Source: Pontibacter sp. G13 (GTDB taxonomy: Bacteria; Bacteroidota; Bacteroidia; J057). From it: 64,000 nt of DNA. Numbering within the stretch: position 1 is the stretch's first letter; each line of letters opens with the position of its first letter. The stretch lies in assembly GCF_031851795.1 (NCBI RefSeq), contig NZ_CP134696.1, positions 4,856,501 to 4,920,500 on the forward strand, read 5' to 3'. The notes below the pieces were generated by a model. The model did not search any database. It was not told the DNA's origin and was given only the letters and a program-made list of their open reading frames with translations. The position numbers and the translations under genes were made by a program. Positions 50,934 to 59,672 of this stretch are shown piece by piece.

Positions 50934-51085
50934 AGGCGAGGGATTTTAGGTGAAAATCCACAGGCCTCCCACAAGCACCAAACACAGATTTCTGCATTTG
51001 TTCAGATTCAAAACAAGGCCAAGTTCCTATTCCGCCCGTCCCACGCCGAAGACGCATACATTCTCCAAAAGATGTTCAGAACTCA

Positions 51086-51234
51086 TTCCGGTCATTTCTT
51101 TGACTACTCTCTAGGAATCAAGGCAAGGATAACAGGACGCATCTTGGAATAAAAGGGAAAAAGCCCAAAAGCAATTGGTTGTTGATGTCTTCCGAGTAGA
51201 AAGCGAAGGTCTTCCAAAATGTCTACCTTTGTCC
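51086..51234. other. Unique sequence outside the right repeat arm
   Basis: A short stretch between the inverted-repeat end and the deacetylase gene. It holds a TACCTTTG at 51224-51231, only three bases before the ATG. Confidence 0.4.
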
Positions 51235-52137
51235 ATGCTACACGTGTTCCATTCAGATCGGTACGTACCCACACTGCCCGATGGCCATCGATTCCCCATC
51301 AACAAGTACCAATTGATTCGGGAGCAGCTTTTGTATGAAGGCACACTGGCGCCCGAACAATTGACTGAAACACAGCCCATCGATCCCCGGCATATCCTCG
51401 CAGTCCATACGGAAGAGTATTGGCAAACGGCAAGCACATTGACCTTGGCTCCCCGAGCGGTTCGGAAACTGGGATTCCCACAGTCAGAAACCTTGGTCGA
51501 TCGTTCTCGACGGTCGCTACAGGGGACCTTGAGCGCTTTGGAAGCCGCCATGGAACACGGGATCGGGATGAATATCGCCGGAGGGACACACCATGCCTAC
51601 CCTGGCCACGGAGAGGGATTTTGCCTGCTCAACGATCTGGCTGTCTCCGCTCAATTTGCCTTGGATCATGGCTGGGCACAGCGGGTATTGATCGTGGACT
51701 TGGATGTACATCAGGGCAACGGCACGGCTGTCGTATTCCAGCAAGATCCCCGTGTTTTCACCTTTAGCATGCATGGCGCAGACAACTATCCTCTCCGGAA
51801 AGAACGTTCAGATCTGGACGTTGACTTGCCCACCGGAACCTCAGATCTCGAGTATCTCGGTATCCTCAAGCAACACCTTCCCGCCTTGATTTCGCAGCAT
51901 GAACCAGACGTGGTTTTGTACCAATCAGGCGTCGATATCCTCCAGGGCGATCGACTCGGCAAATTGGCAGTTTCCCACCGCGGATGTAGGGAACGGGACG
52001 AATGGGTGTTGGGACTTTGCCAAGACCACGAAATTCCTGTTGCGGTCAGCATGGGCGGTGGTTATGGTCATCGATTGGTAGATACTGTGGAGGCTCATGC
52101 CAATACCTTTCGGGTGGCTGTCGATTTATTTGATTGA
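51235..52137 (+). CDS. Histone deacetylase-superfamily amidohydrolase
   Basis: 300 residues from ATG 51235 (MLHVFHSDRYVPTLPDGHRFPINKY). HDAC/AcuC landmarks: GGTHHAYPGHGEGFCLLND (catalytic His pair), VLIVDLDVHQGNGTA (zinc Asp and His), FSMHGADNYP, and YQSGVDILQGDRLGKLAVS (zinc Asp), ending MGGGYG. All zinc ligands are present. Bacterial members deacetylate small molecules or proteins (acetoin-utilisation AcuC, polyamine amidohydrolases); the substrate here is unknown. A candidate -7 element lies just upstream of the ATG, so the transcript may be leaderless. Confidence 0.92.
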   Translation: MLHVFHSDRYVPTLPDGHRFPINKYQLIREQLLYEGTLAPEQLTETQPIDPRHILAVHTEEYWQTASTLTLAPRAVRKLGFPQSETLVDRSRRSLQGTLSALEAAMEHGIGMNIAGGTHHAYPGHGEGFCLLNDLAVSAQFALDHGWAQRVLIVDLDVHQGNGTAVVFQQDPRVFTFSMHGADNYPLRKERSDLDVDLPTGTSDLEYLGILKQHLPALISQHEPDVVLYQSGVDILQGDRLGKLAVSHRGCRERDEWVLGLCQDHEIPVAVSMGGGYGHRLVDTVEAHANTFRVAVDLFD

Positions 52138-52172
52138 TGGGATACGTTTTTGGTAAATATTCCAAGATGTAA

Positions 52173-52204
52173 GGGATTTCCAGTCTTTGGAGGAATCCCG
52201 TTTT
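52173..52204 (+). terminator. Terminator after deacetylase gene
   Basis: GGGATTTCC and GGAGGAATCCC pair with a bulge, followed by GTTTT. Confidence 0.6.
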
Positions 52205-52429
52205 GAAAATCTGGCCATTCAGCCTAGATTTCGATATCTCCGTGCCACACTGCTCACCTCGGCCAGAGATCCCCCCGTAAGTGCTCAACCAAGATTCGAC
52301 GAAGGATTGCTTTTTGTGTGAGGACAAGTAAATCTTCAACACTGACCAGATCTCCCGCCCAGATTCTGCGTCAGATTTTCTGCCTGAATTTGTCCGACCA
52401 CCCAAGTATGTATCCAAGCATATATCATC

Positions 52430-53095
52430 ATGCAACAAGGTCCACAAATGACCCCCAAACCCACGGGTAAAATGATGCCGGGTTTGCGCTGGAGTCTCGT
52501 TTCGGTAGGTATGATCGCGATGGCAGTAATCGTGGGATGGCTGATCTATGGAGGAGCAGAACCTTCTGTACCTGACCCCGGACCATTTTTCTTCGTGGGG
52601 GAAGAAGACAATTTCTATGAAAACCCCGCCAATTGGCAGCCCAGTTATCCCGGAACTAACATTGCCTCCAACCAAAAGGTAGTCATTCAGGAACCAGTCT
52701 ACCTCACGGGCTATGATCTCTCGATCCTCGGGACCATACAGATTGCCATTGATGCAGAAGTTTTCTCTGCCGAAAATGGAATCTCCGTGTTGAAGGATGG
52801 CCTCCTTATTAATGAAGGCTCCATGATTCTGCACCATCTGGATCTTGCAGGAGAATTGACCAATCGACAGACGGGAAGTATTGTGGTGAAGCAGCTCAAA
52901 GCCGCTGAAATAGCCAAAACTCGGAACCTCAAAGGTGGCGAAATGGAGGTGTCCCAGCTGCTCCAAAACCTCGGCAATTTCGAGAATTATGGAATCTGCA
53001 AAGTTGGAGATACCCTTGACCAACATGGTTCCTTCCGAAATATGACAGGCAGCGAACTCTACGTCAAAGGCGAGGCGGTCATGCTTGAAGATTGA
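52430..53095 (+). CDS. Membrane-anchored beta-solenoid-like protein
   Basis: 221 residues. One N-terminal membrane helix (~residues 19-41: LRWSLVSVGMIAMAVIVGWLIYGG), then an acidic linker and short repeated strand turns with Asn and Gly (LYDLSILGTIQIAID-like, GLLINEGSMILHHLDLAGELTNRQTGSIVV, LGNFENYGICKVGDTLDQHGSFRNMTGSELYV) that suggest a small right-handed beta-helix. No known family. It is convergent with the next gene (9-bp gap between stops), with no terminator between. Confidence 0.6.
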   Translation: MQQGPQMTPKPTGKMMPGLRWSLVSVGMIAMAVIVGWLIYGGAEPSVPDPGPFFFVGEEDNFYENPANWQPSYPGTNIASNQKVVIQEPVYLTGYDLSILGTIQIAIDAEVFSAENGISVLKDGLLINEGSMILHHLDLAGELTNRQTGSIVVKQLKAAEIAKTRNLKGGEMEVSQLLQNLGNFENYGICKVGDTLDQHGSFRNMTGSELYVKGEAVMLED

Positions 53096-53104
53096 CCCGC
53101 TCCC

Positions 53105-54808
53105 TTATTTCCCCGCAGCCTGATCCATCGCCTGCTCGACCTTACGTTTGCTAGGCAATTCATCTCCTTTCAATAGAATCGTTCCTGTTTGGCCCAGCAA
53201 CACAAAATAAGGAGAACCCGTCACCCCATAGGCCTGCGCGATAGAAGAGGCTACCCCTGTCCCCAACCTTAGATGATCCCCAACATAAAGCCCCTTCTTC
53301 CGGATATCGGCGCGCCACTGTTCCTCGCTCGGTTCCAGTGAAACTAATATCAGAGCAATCGGCTTGTCCGCATAGGTTTTGGCCAGTTTCCTTGCACGCA
53401 GCAGATCTCCAATCCCGGGCTTGAATTCATGATCCCAGAATCCGATGATTACGGGCGTGCCAGCGTATTGATCGAGAAGTTGCTTGAGGCGCTGCCTCGC
53501 CAATTCATCTTGAAGAGCAGGGGTGGAACCCGTACCGTTGGCCAAGGCAAATTGATCCTCCAGCGGCACGCGTGCATCTAGATCCCGCGCAATTTGAGAT
53601 TCCAGCGGAGTGGCCTTCAGCACGGAATAATTCTCCCAAAATGCTTCATCGAACTTCATTTCCTGCATCTTCTCCCGAGAGGGTTGCCGGCCTGTGAATG
53701 GCTGAAAACCTGTCAGTTGGATTTCATTGACCATGATTTCGACATGATGATCGTGGTAAGTTGTGGAACCAGTTTGTCCCTCAGAGTCCAACCAATGCGC
53801 GGTTCGTCTTCCGGCATTGAGCAAATGATGGAGATAGAGCTTGCCTCCCATGGATTGGAAGCTGCATACTTCATGCGTGGTCTGGACGATGCGCCGTTGC
53901 TGAAATTTGAATCGCCGCATAGTTTGGGTTTCCATTTTGACCAAGGCAAAATCTATCGCCCGCACATATACCTGTGCATCGTACAGCTTTCCGCCCACCC
54001 ATCCATTCACGGTGACCTGATAGACGACCTGCCCTTGCCAGATGGTGGTGTCTGCATATTCGCAGGAAAAATCATCGTCGTACAGATGCTTGCTCAGGAC
54101 GCTCCGAAAACTGCTGGCATCTATTTCAAGGGTTTGATTGAGCGCAATGGGTACGTGTTGATATGCAGAAAACCGAGTGAAGTCCAGAGACTTGCGGAGT
54201 TGGGTGAGCCGGAGCTCCAATTTGTCCGAGGTCTTGCCATATCTGCGAGGGTGGCCTTTGGTGTCATAGACATCGACGGCAGCTTCGATCAATCGGCCAT
54301 AGGAACCATCTTCATCACAGTAGTGTCTATAAAAGGTTTTGAGCAAATGGGGTAGATCTGCATGCGTTTCGGAAATGGCATCCAAACTTCTGCCGACCAT
54401 CTCACGGGCGGTCAGTTCTGTGGCAAAAATATCTACAGCATCCAGCACAAGAGCTTGGGGATTCAAGGGGAATTGGAGGGGTTCCCCGATTTGGTCGATC
54501 GTAACGTGAAATTGCTGAGCGGCATATCCCATACTGGAGATCTCCAAAGTCAGCGAGGCGGAATCTTCTGGCCATGAAAGAGAAAACTCCCCGCCGATAT
54601 TGGCAAGGGTGCCAAGGCCCGTACCTGCAATCCTGATTCCGACATAGGAGATGGGGGATTGGTTCCCAGCATCTACGACTGTTCCTGTCAGGAATGGAGA
54701 TTGTGCAGACAATGGATGGAAGAAGCTGAGGCCCAAGAGCGCTAGCAGGAGCTTCAACTGAAAGGACTTGAAAAATGTGAATATGCTTGCTTCCGCAAAT
54801 TTTTTCAT
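53105..54808 (-). CDS. Carboxypeptidase-regulatory-like protein with thioredoxin-like C-terminus lacking CxxC
   Basis: 567 residues. Signal peptide (~1-36, ending PLSAQ), carboxypeptidase-regulatory-like domain (~38-120: LTGTVVDAGNQSPISYVGIRIAGTGLGTLANIGGEFSL), and a middle domain of unknown type (~130-420) that resembles the extracellular part of other CarboxypepD_reg proteins. Residues ~435-567 show a thioredoxin/TlpA-like order (GTPVIIGFWDHEFKPGIGDLLRARKLAKTYADKPIALILVSLE ... YGVTGSPYFVLLGQTGTILLKG), with the cis-Pro after GVTGSP. The CxxC position reads WDHEFK, so redox activity is not expected. Its role is unknown. Confidence 0.75.
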   Translation of the reverse strand: MKKFAEASIFTFFKSFQLKLLLALLGLSFFHPLSAQSPFLTGTVVDAGNQSPISYVGIRIAGTGLGTLANIGGEFSLSWPEDSASLTLEISSMGYAAQQFHVTIDQIGEPLQFPLNPQALVLDAVDIFATELTAREMVGRSLDAISETHADLPHLLKTFYRHYCDEDGSYGRLIEAAVDVYDTKGHPRRYGKTSDKLELRLTQLRKSLDFTRFSAYQHVPIALNQTLEIDASSFRSVLSKHLYDDDFSCEYADTTIWQGQVVYQVTVNGWVGGKLYDAQVYVRAIDFALVKMETQTMRRFKFQQRRIVQTTHEVCSFQSMGGKLYLHHLLNAGRRTAHWLDSEGQTGSTTYHDHHVEIMVNEIQLTGFQPFTGRQPSREKMQEMKFDEAFWENYSVLKATPLESQIARDLDARVPLEDQFALANGTGSTPALQDELARQRLKQLLDQYAGTPVIIGFWDHEFKPGIGDLLRARKLAKTYADKPIALILVSLEPSEEQWRADIRKKGLYVGDHLRLGTGVASSIAQAYGVTGSPYFVLLGQTGTILLKGDELPSKRKVEQAMDQAAGK

Positions 54809-55093
54809 ACCTCGAGTTTCAAAAAGTAAGAATCCTGAAGATTCAGCGTAGGATGCCGATCATCCACCACTTACCCACATGTAATACCCACATCCCTAAC
54901 GCCTGCAAGACTACCTCAGGCAATGCCCTGTGGATTACCTCCCCCGAAATGTGGATAAAGGTCAAAAGGTTTGAGCGTAAGGATTGTTTGGATCACCACA
55001 TCACTGATCTGACGGGATGATGTAATTTGGGGGTAGAAACTAGGACAATCTCTGGACTTCACCTCCCAATTTACTTCTGACCGATAGCATATT

Positions 55094-56947
55094 ATGACTC
55101 GTTCAGCCTACGGTTTTAACCGATATCGGCTGAGGGTGCGGCTACTTATTGCCTCCGTTTTGGTGGCAACTGTCATAGTACTAGCCCTGTATCTGGTGAT
55201 CGCATATCGATTCCGTTCTCAAACGGCCAATCAGCATGCGCATGATCAGTTGCATGCGGTGACCGCTGTGATGACCGCTCAACTCAGCCAACAGTTGCCT
55301 CAAGACGCTCAACGCTCGCTCAATCAGTTTGAGTTTCCCCCAAGTGCGCTAGATAAGCCTACCGATGTGGCTTCGTATTCAATTGAAATTGTGCCTCCCG
55401 AAACCCCCTCTTTCGCTATGGGAAGCGTCAATTCAAGCGACCTTCAGCTCTATGCTGACCCTCTGGATAGATCCTTCTCTTCTTTCGAATACATCCACAC
55501 AGGGAATCAAACTTATTGGCAGATCCGCCAACCGTTCGTTTTTCAAACTACATACACACCAGCCGTTTTGCAACTCAAGATGCCTGCAAGGCCCGTTCAA
55601 AGATGGGTCTGGGAGGGAGCTATCTGGGAATGGTTATTTGCCGTTTCCCTCACACTTTTTCTTGGGTTTCTATTGATTGGGTTGTCGGGATTTTTCCTCC
55701 CATCTGAACGAGAACTCACCTATTTGACGACGGTATCGGTTCGCAGAAGGACCCAAAGATTGTTGGATCAGCTTTTTCAGGCTAAATGGGAAACCGCACA
55801 GAAAGATCGTTTTGTGGCGGCTGTGAGTCATGAGATCCGCAATCCTGTGGGGTCTATTTTGGGGATTGCGGACAACCTTTCGCAAACCACTCAAGATCCC
55901 GCCACGCGCCAAATGGCCAAGATCATTCATGCTTCCGGGGAAAATCTCAAGCACTTGTTGAATGATATCGTGGATATGGACAAAATCCGCGCTGGGAAAT
56001 TTTCGATAGAGCCACGAGCCTTTTTCCTACGAGAGGAGATGGATCGTGCCTTGAAAGGATTGACCCATCAAGCCCAGTTCAAGGGATTGACATTCACGCT
56101 TTGGATTGACGAACGAATTCCAGATCAACTCTGGGCGGATGTGGATCGCGTCAAGCAGGTCCTCACCAATCTCGTGGGCAATGCCGTGAAATTCACCACG
56201 AAGGGCGAAATCAGAATTCGGATATCCGCAGAATTTTTAGAGGGATATCCTACCAAACTCATGTGTACGGTATCGGATACGGGAGCGGGAGTGCCCTTGG
56301 AAGATCAGCCACTCGTGTTCAAATCCTATGAGCAAGTAAGCCCTCAGCACCGACTAGTTTCGGAAGGAGCCGGACTTGGACTAGCCATTTCGCAGCAGTT
56401 GGTGGATATGATGGGCGGAAGAATAGGCATGGTCAGTCCCGGTACTTTGATGGGGTCGGGTGAAATGCCAGGTAGCGATTTCTGGTTTCAAATTCCGGTA
56501 AGGTTGCCAGATCCTGAGAATCTTGCACAAACAGCTTCTGAGCATAACAAAACCCAATTGCCACGAGGCACCCGGATTTGGATTGCCGAAGACGACCCTG
56601 TGGTACAGCTCGTCACCCGGCAGAGTTTAATTTTGATGGGGGCGGTCGTGAAAGTGGCTTCGAATGGTCAGGAGATACTGGATTTGTGGGAAAAAGATCG
56701 ACCTGATTTGATCTTGATGGATGTGCGGATGCCCGGTCTAGACGGGATTCAGGCTACGCAATTGATCCGGGAATCGGGGGATATGGCATTGCCGATCATC
56801 GGATTGACTGCCAATGCATTCCAAGCCGATCTTCAGGCTTGTCTAGCTGCGGGAATGAATCACGTAGTGATCAAACCATTCGAAGCACCAGGACTGTATC
56901 AAATGATTATGCAGGCACTTTCTCCTTCACATATTTTGAAAACTTGA
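55094..56947 (+). CDS. Hybrid sensor histidine kinase with receiver domain
   Basis: 617 residues. Membrane helices at ~16-39 and ~180-205 bracket a ~140-residue periplasmic sensor. A HisKA helix has the phospho-acceptor His246 in AVSHEIRNPVGSILGIADNL. The ATPase carries DRVKQVLTNLVGNAVKFT (N box), VSDTGAGVP (G1) and GAGLGLAISQQLV (G2). The C-terminal receiver starts RIWIAEDDPVVQLV and has phospho-acceptor Asp543 in LILMDVRMPG, with the conserved Lys in HVVIKPFE. No separate DNA-binding partner is adjacent, so the output is likely another phosphorelay protein. Confidence 0.94.
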   Translation: MTRSAYGFNRYRLRVRLLIASVLVATVIVLALYLVIAYRFRSQTANQHAHDQLHAVTAVMTAQLSQQLPQDAQRSLNQFEFPPSALDKPTDVASYSIEIVPPETPSFAMGSVNSSDLQLYADPLDRSFSSFEYIHTGNQTYWQIRQPFVFQTTYTPAVLQLKMPARPVQRWVWEGAIWEWLFAVSLTLFLGFLLIGLSGFFLPSERELTYLTTVSVRRRTQRLLDQLFQAKWETAQKDRFVAAVSHEIRNPVGSILGIADNLSQTTQDPATRQMAKIIHASGENLKHLLNDIVDMDKIRAGKFSIEPRAFFLREEMDRALKGLTHQAQFKGLTFTLWIDERIPDQLWADVDRVKQVLTNLVGNAVKFTTKGEIRIRISAEFLEGYPTKLMCTVSDTGAGVPLEDQPLVFKSYEQVSPQHRLVSEGAGLGLAISQQLVDMMGGRIGMVSPGTLMGSGEMPGSDFWFQIPVRLPDPENLAQTASEHNKTQLPRGTRIWIAEDDPVVQLVTRQSLILMGAVVKVASNGQEILDLWEKDRPDLILMDVRMPGLDGIQATQLIRESGDMALPIIGLTANAFQADLQACLAAGMNHVVIKPFEAPGLYQMIMQALSPSHILKT

Positions 56948-57029
56948 ATTTTGGGATTCTGATTGGCAACTTGGCACCCGATTGCCCAGGGTATGGGTAC
57001 GCTTGCTTGACTGTCAATCACATTGCATC

Positions 57030-57977
57030 ATGATACTCTACAATACCAAGAATTGGTCTGCGACCTTTTTCAAGATTTCGATCTTCTTCCGAAATTCCTA
57101 CAACCATAAGGCACTGCTCATTTCCCAGCTTTTGATCATCAGCTATGCCAGTCTGATTACTTGGCTGAACTTGGAGGTTCCAAGCTTGGGATTCAAATTC
57201 GGGATCGATCCGATTTTCTTCTCCATGATCGGATTGATCCTTTCTCTTTTCTTGGTATTTCGAGTGAATACTGCCTACGCTAAATGGTGGGAAGGAAGGC
57301 AGCAATGGGGAGCTTTGGTGAATGTATGCCGGAGTCTGGCATCCCACATGGACATTCTCCTTCCAACCTCAGATCGTGAAATGCGCGCCTACTATGCTTC
57401 ACAGATCGCCAATTTCCCTTTGGTACTCAAGCTCCATCTCCGTGAACAGGCACTTCCAGAGGGAGATTTGGGGCTTCCTGAGCAGGAATTAGCCGAATTG
57501 AAAGATGCATTGCATAAGCCGATGTGTACAGCTAATCAGCTCACGCGGGGCATCCACCAGATGGCTCGGAATGAAGAAATGGATGGCTTTGACAAGCGTA
57601 CCCTCAAGGAATTGATCGATTCGCTGATCAACATTCTAGGTGCTTGTGAACGGATCAAGAATACCCCCATTCCCTTCTCTCATGCGGATTTCGTCAAGCG
57701 TCTGATTTTGATCTATGGATTGGCCTTGCCATTCGGATTGATGGATTCCTTTGGGTACATGACCATTCCAGCGGCAGCCTTGATCTTTTACGCATTGGTG
57801 GGCCTGGAGATGATTTCCGAGGAAATCGAAAATCCCTTCGGCGAGGACAACAATGACCTTCCGCTCAGTACATTGGCCAATACCATTTGCCTGAATGTCC
57901 ATGAAGTTCTGGCGGTGCCTTTTGAGCCTGCTCCGACTCCAGATCTTCCTCAGCGAGCATTGAAGGTTATCGATTAA
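57030..57977 (+). CDS. Bestrophin family ion channel
   Basis: 315 residues from ATG 57030 (MILYNTKNWSATFFKISIFFRN); the in-frame extension to 56982 has no support. Four membrane segments, the bestrophin motif VFRVNTAYAKWWEGRQQWGALVN, the helical AFGLMDSFGYMTIPAAALIFYALVGLEMISEEIENPFG region and the C-terminal gate NPFGEDNNDLPL. Bacterial bestrophins form pentameric channels in the inner membrane, cation- or anion-selective. No sign of regulation; it stands 82 nt after the kinase. Confidence 0.93.
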   Translation: MILYNTKNWSATFFKISIFFRNSYNHKALLISQLLIISYASLITWLNLEVPSLGFKFGIDPIFFSMIGLILSLFLVFRVNTAYAKWWEGRQQWGALVNVCRSLASHMDILLPTSDREMRAYYASQIANFPLVLKLHLREQALPEGDLGLPEQELAELKDALHKPMCTANQLTRGIHQMARNEEMDGFDKRTLKELIDSLINILGACERIKNTPIPFSHADFVKRLILIYGLALPFGLMDSFGYMTIPAAALIFYALVGLEMISEEIENPFGEDNNDLPLSTLANTICLNVHEVLAVPFEPAPTPDLPQRALKVID

Positions 57978-58072
57978 CTTGTAGAGCAGCGATTTTCCCG
58001 CATTTCGATACAAGATCCAACCTTCCCGAGAGGTTTACGTGGAAATCTAAGCGTTTTCATGGTTATTGAATT

Positions 58073-59608
58073 ATGCCTATGGGAAAGAAGTTCCAAATAT
58101 TGTTTATGATGCTGCTTGGCACGCTCGGCAGCTATCAGGCTGGGTATGCGCAAGAGGCGGAAGTGGAATTACCCCCTTGGGCGCGGGCGTTAAGTCCAGC
58201 GGAACTTCAGGAGGATTGGGATTCGTTGCAGCAATGGATTCTGCATACGCCTGTAGATCCATTTGCCTACCAGTCCCATTCGCAGTGGGATTCATTGGTT
58301 GCGGGAATTGATAGCCAGTTAACCGACTCCCTAGATAATGTGGCATTTTTCCAATTGGTAAATCCGGTCCTTTCGCAGATGGGCGATGTCCATACGCGTA
58401 TTTGGGTGCCGCGCGGATTCAGCCACTATGTCTGGAATGATGGCTTTTTCCTTCCGATGGTGGTGGAAGAGCTTTCTGGAAAGATGTATGTCATGCAAAG
58501 TAGGGGAGGGGTCATTCCTCCTGGTAGCCTTTTGCTTGAAGTCAATGGGGTTTCCGGTGATTCGATCAGGGAAATGCTTCACAGACACGCCTACACGGAT
58601 GGTCGTATCCATTCCACCCGAAATGTCCTACTGGAAGAATCGTTTTATGCGCAGCTTCCCATGGTGCTCGACATCGACACGTTGAACGAAGTGAAGGTTC
58701 AACTGCCTCAAATGGATGAGGATAGCCTGATCGAGGTCAAGGGAGAGCGACTCAATATTCCAACTGCCAAGATCGCCCGGAAAAAAAGGAAGGAGGCAAA
58801 GGTCCCCTATGATCACATTTGCCATCTCGACTATGTGTCTGGGGATTCGGTCGCGATGATGACGATCGGTTCCTTTTCCGAAGGCTCGCTAGGCAAGTAT
58901 CGGCGTTTTCTGAAAAAATCCTTCAAAGAATTGGCGGAGACTGGAACTACCCATTTGATCATTGATCTGCGGGACAACCGAGGTGGGTATTTGGAGCGTG
59001 GACCCATGCTCTATCAATACATGACCGATTCTTCCTTCAAATACATTGATGCAAGTATCGTGCGTGCCAGTCGCCTGTTCAAAAATCGTATCCAGTACAT
59101 CCTGAAATTCCCTGATTTGGCAATTTCCCTGTTTGGAGGTCAAATCGGAAAAGAATATATCTCCGGCTGGAAGACTCCGACTGGGCAATATGATACCTTG
59201 TACCATGATTGGGTGGAACCGATCAAACCCAAGCGGCAATTCTCCGGCAAGGTCTATCTCTTGGCCAATGGGGGAAGCATCTCAAACTCAAGCCTATTTG
59301 CGCACTGCTTCGTCGCCAATGGACGTGGACCGCTGATTGGCGAGCCTGTCGGGGGCACGGTTAATGGAACCTTCGGAAACTCCATTTACTTTCAACTGCC
59401 CAATTCCAGAATTACGGGCCAACTCTCTACGATTCGGGTGAATCTCAGGACGGGCGATTTCAATTACGAGCCCCTTTCCCTTGATCCTGATCATATCGTT
59501 GAGGACAAACTGGATGATCTTATCTCTGGTAAAGACACTCAGCTTCAATATATTCTGGAGCAGCTTATCGGGATTTCAGCCCTGCCAGACTCCACCATGG
59601 AAAATTAA
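58073..59608 (+). CDS. S41 family (C-terminal processing) peptidase
   Basis: 511 residues with signal peptide (~1-27, GYAQ). N-terminal domain ~30-130, PDZ-like middle region (~140-180; IPPGSLLLEVNGVSGDSI), and the S41 catalytic core: LIIDLRDNRGGY, VYLLANGGSISNSSLFAHCF (Ser in the position of the nucleophile) and GEPVGGTVNG. The usual downstream lysine (S-x3-K) is not obvious, and Ser-Ser-Leu-Phe may follow the tricorn or retinol-binding-like S41B pattern. Family role: cleavage of exported proteins near C-termini. A second start at 58079 is possible. Confidence 0.85.
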   Translation: MPMGKKFQILFMMLLGTLGSYQAGYAQEAEVELPPWARALSPAELQEDWDSLQQWILHTPVDPFAYQSHSQWDSLVAGIDSQLTDSLDNVAFFQLVNPVLSQMGDVHTRIWVPRGFSHYVWNDGFFLPMVVEELSGKMYVMQSRGGVIPPGSLLLEVNGVSGDSIREMLHRHAYTDGRIHSTRNVLLEESFYAQLPMVLDIDTLNEVKVQLPQMDEDSLIEVKGERLNIPTAKIARKKRKEAKVPYDHICHLDYVSGDSVAMMTIGSFSEGSLGKYRRFLKKSFKELAETGTTHLIIDLRDNRGGYLERGPMLYQYMTDSSFKYIDASIVRASRLFKNRIQYILKFPDLAISLFGGQIGKEYISGWKTPTGQYDTLYHDWVEPIKPKRQFSGKVYLLANGGSISNSSLFAHCFVANGRGPLIGEPVGGTVNGTFGNSIYFQLPNSRITGQLSTIRVNLRTGDFNYEPLSLDPDHIVEDKLDDLISGKDTQLQYILEQLIGISALPDSTMEN

Positions 59609-59672
59609 CGAAGGGTTCATGTAAGGAATCTGGGAAAGCATTAGTTTGCAGCAATTTCCATATCCTACCAAC

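Larger units (their letters stand above)
49230..51085 (-). repeat. Right arm of ~1.9-kb inverted repeat (Rpn gene + partial duplication + element I)
   Basis: Minus-strand counterpart of 32766-34687, with the same internal order, including the 489-bp-type tandem duplication. Shorter mainly by five 12-bp units. It ends at TGAGTTCTGAACATC (complement, 51085), exactly where the left arm begins. The 14.5 kb between the arms is ordinary chromosomal content. Confidence 0.9.
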
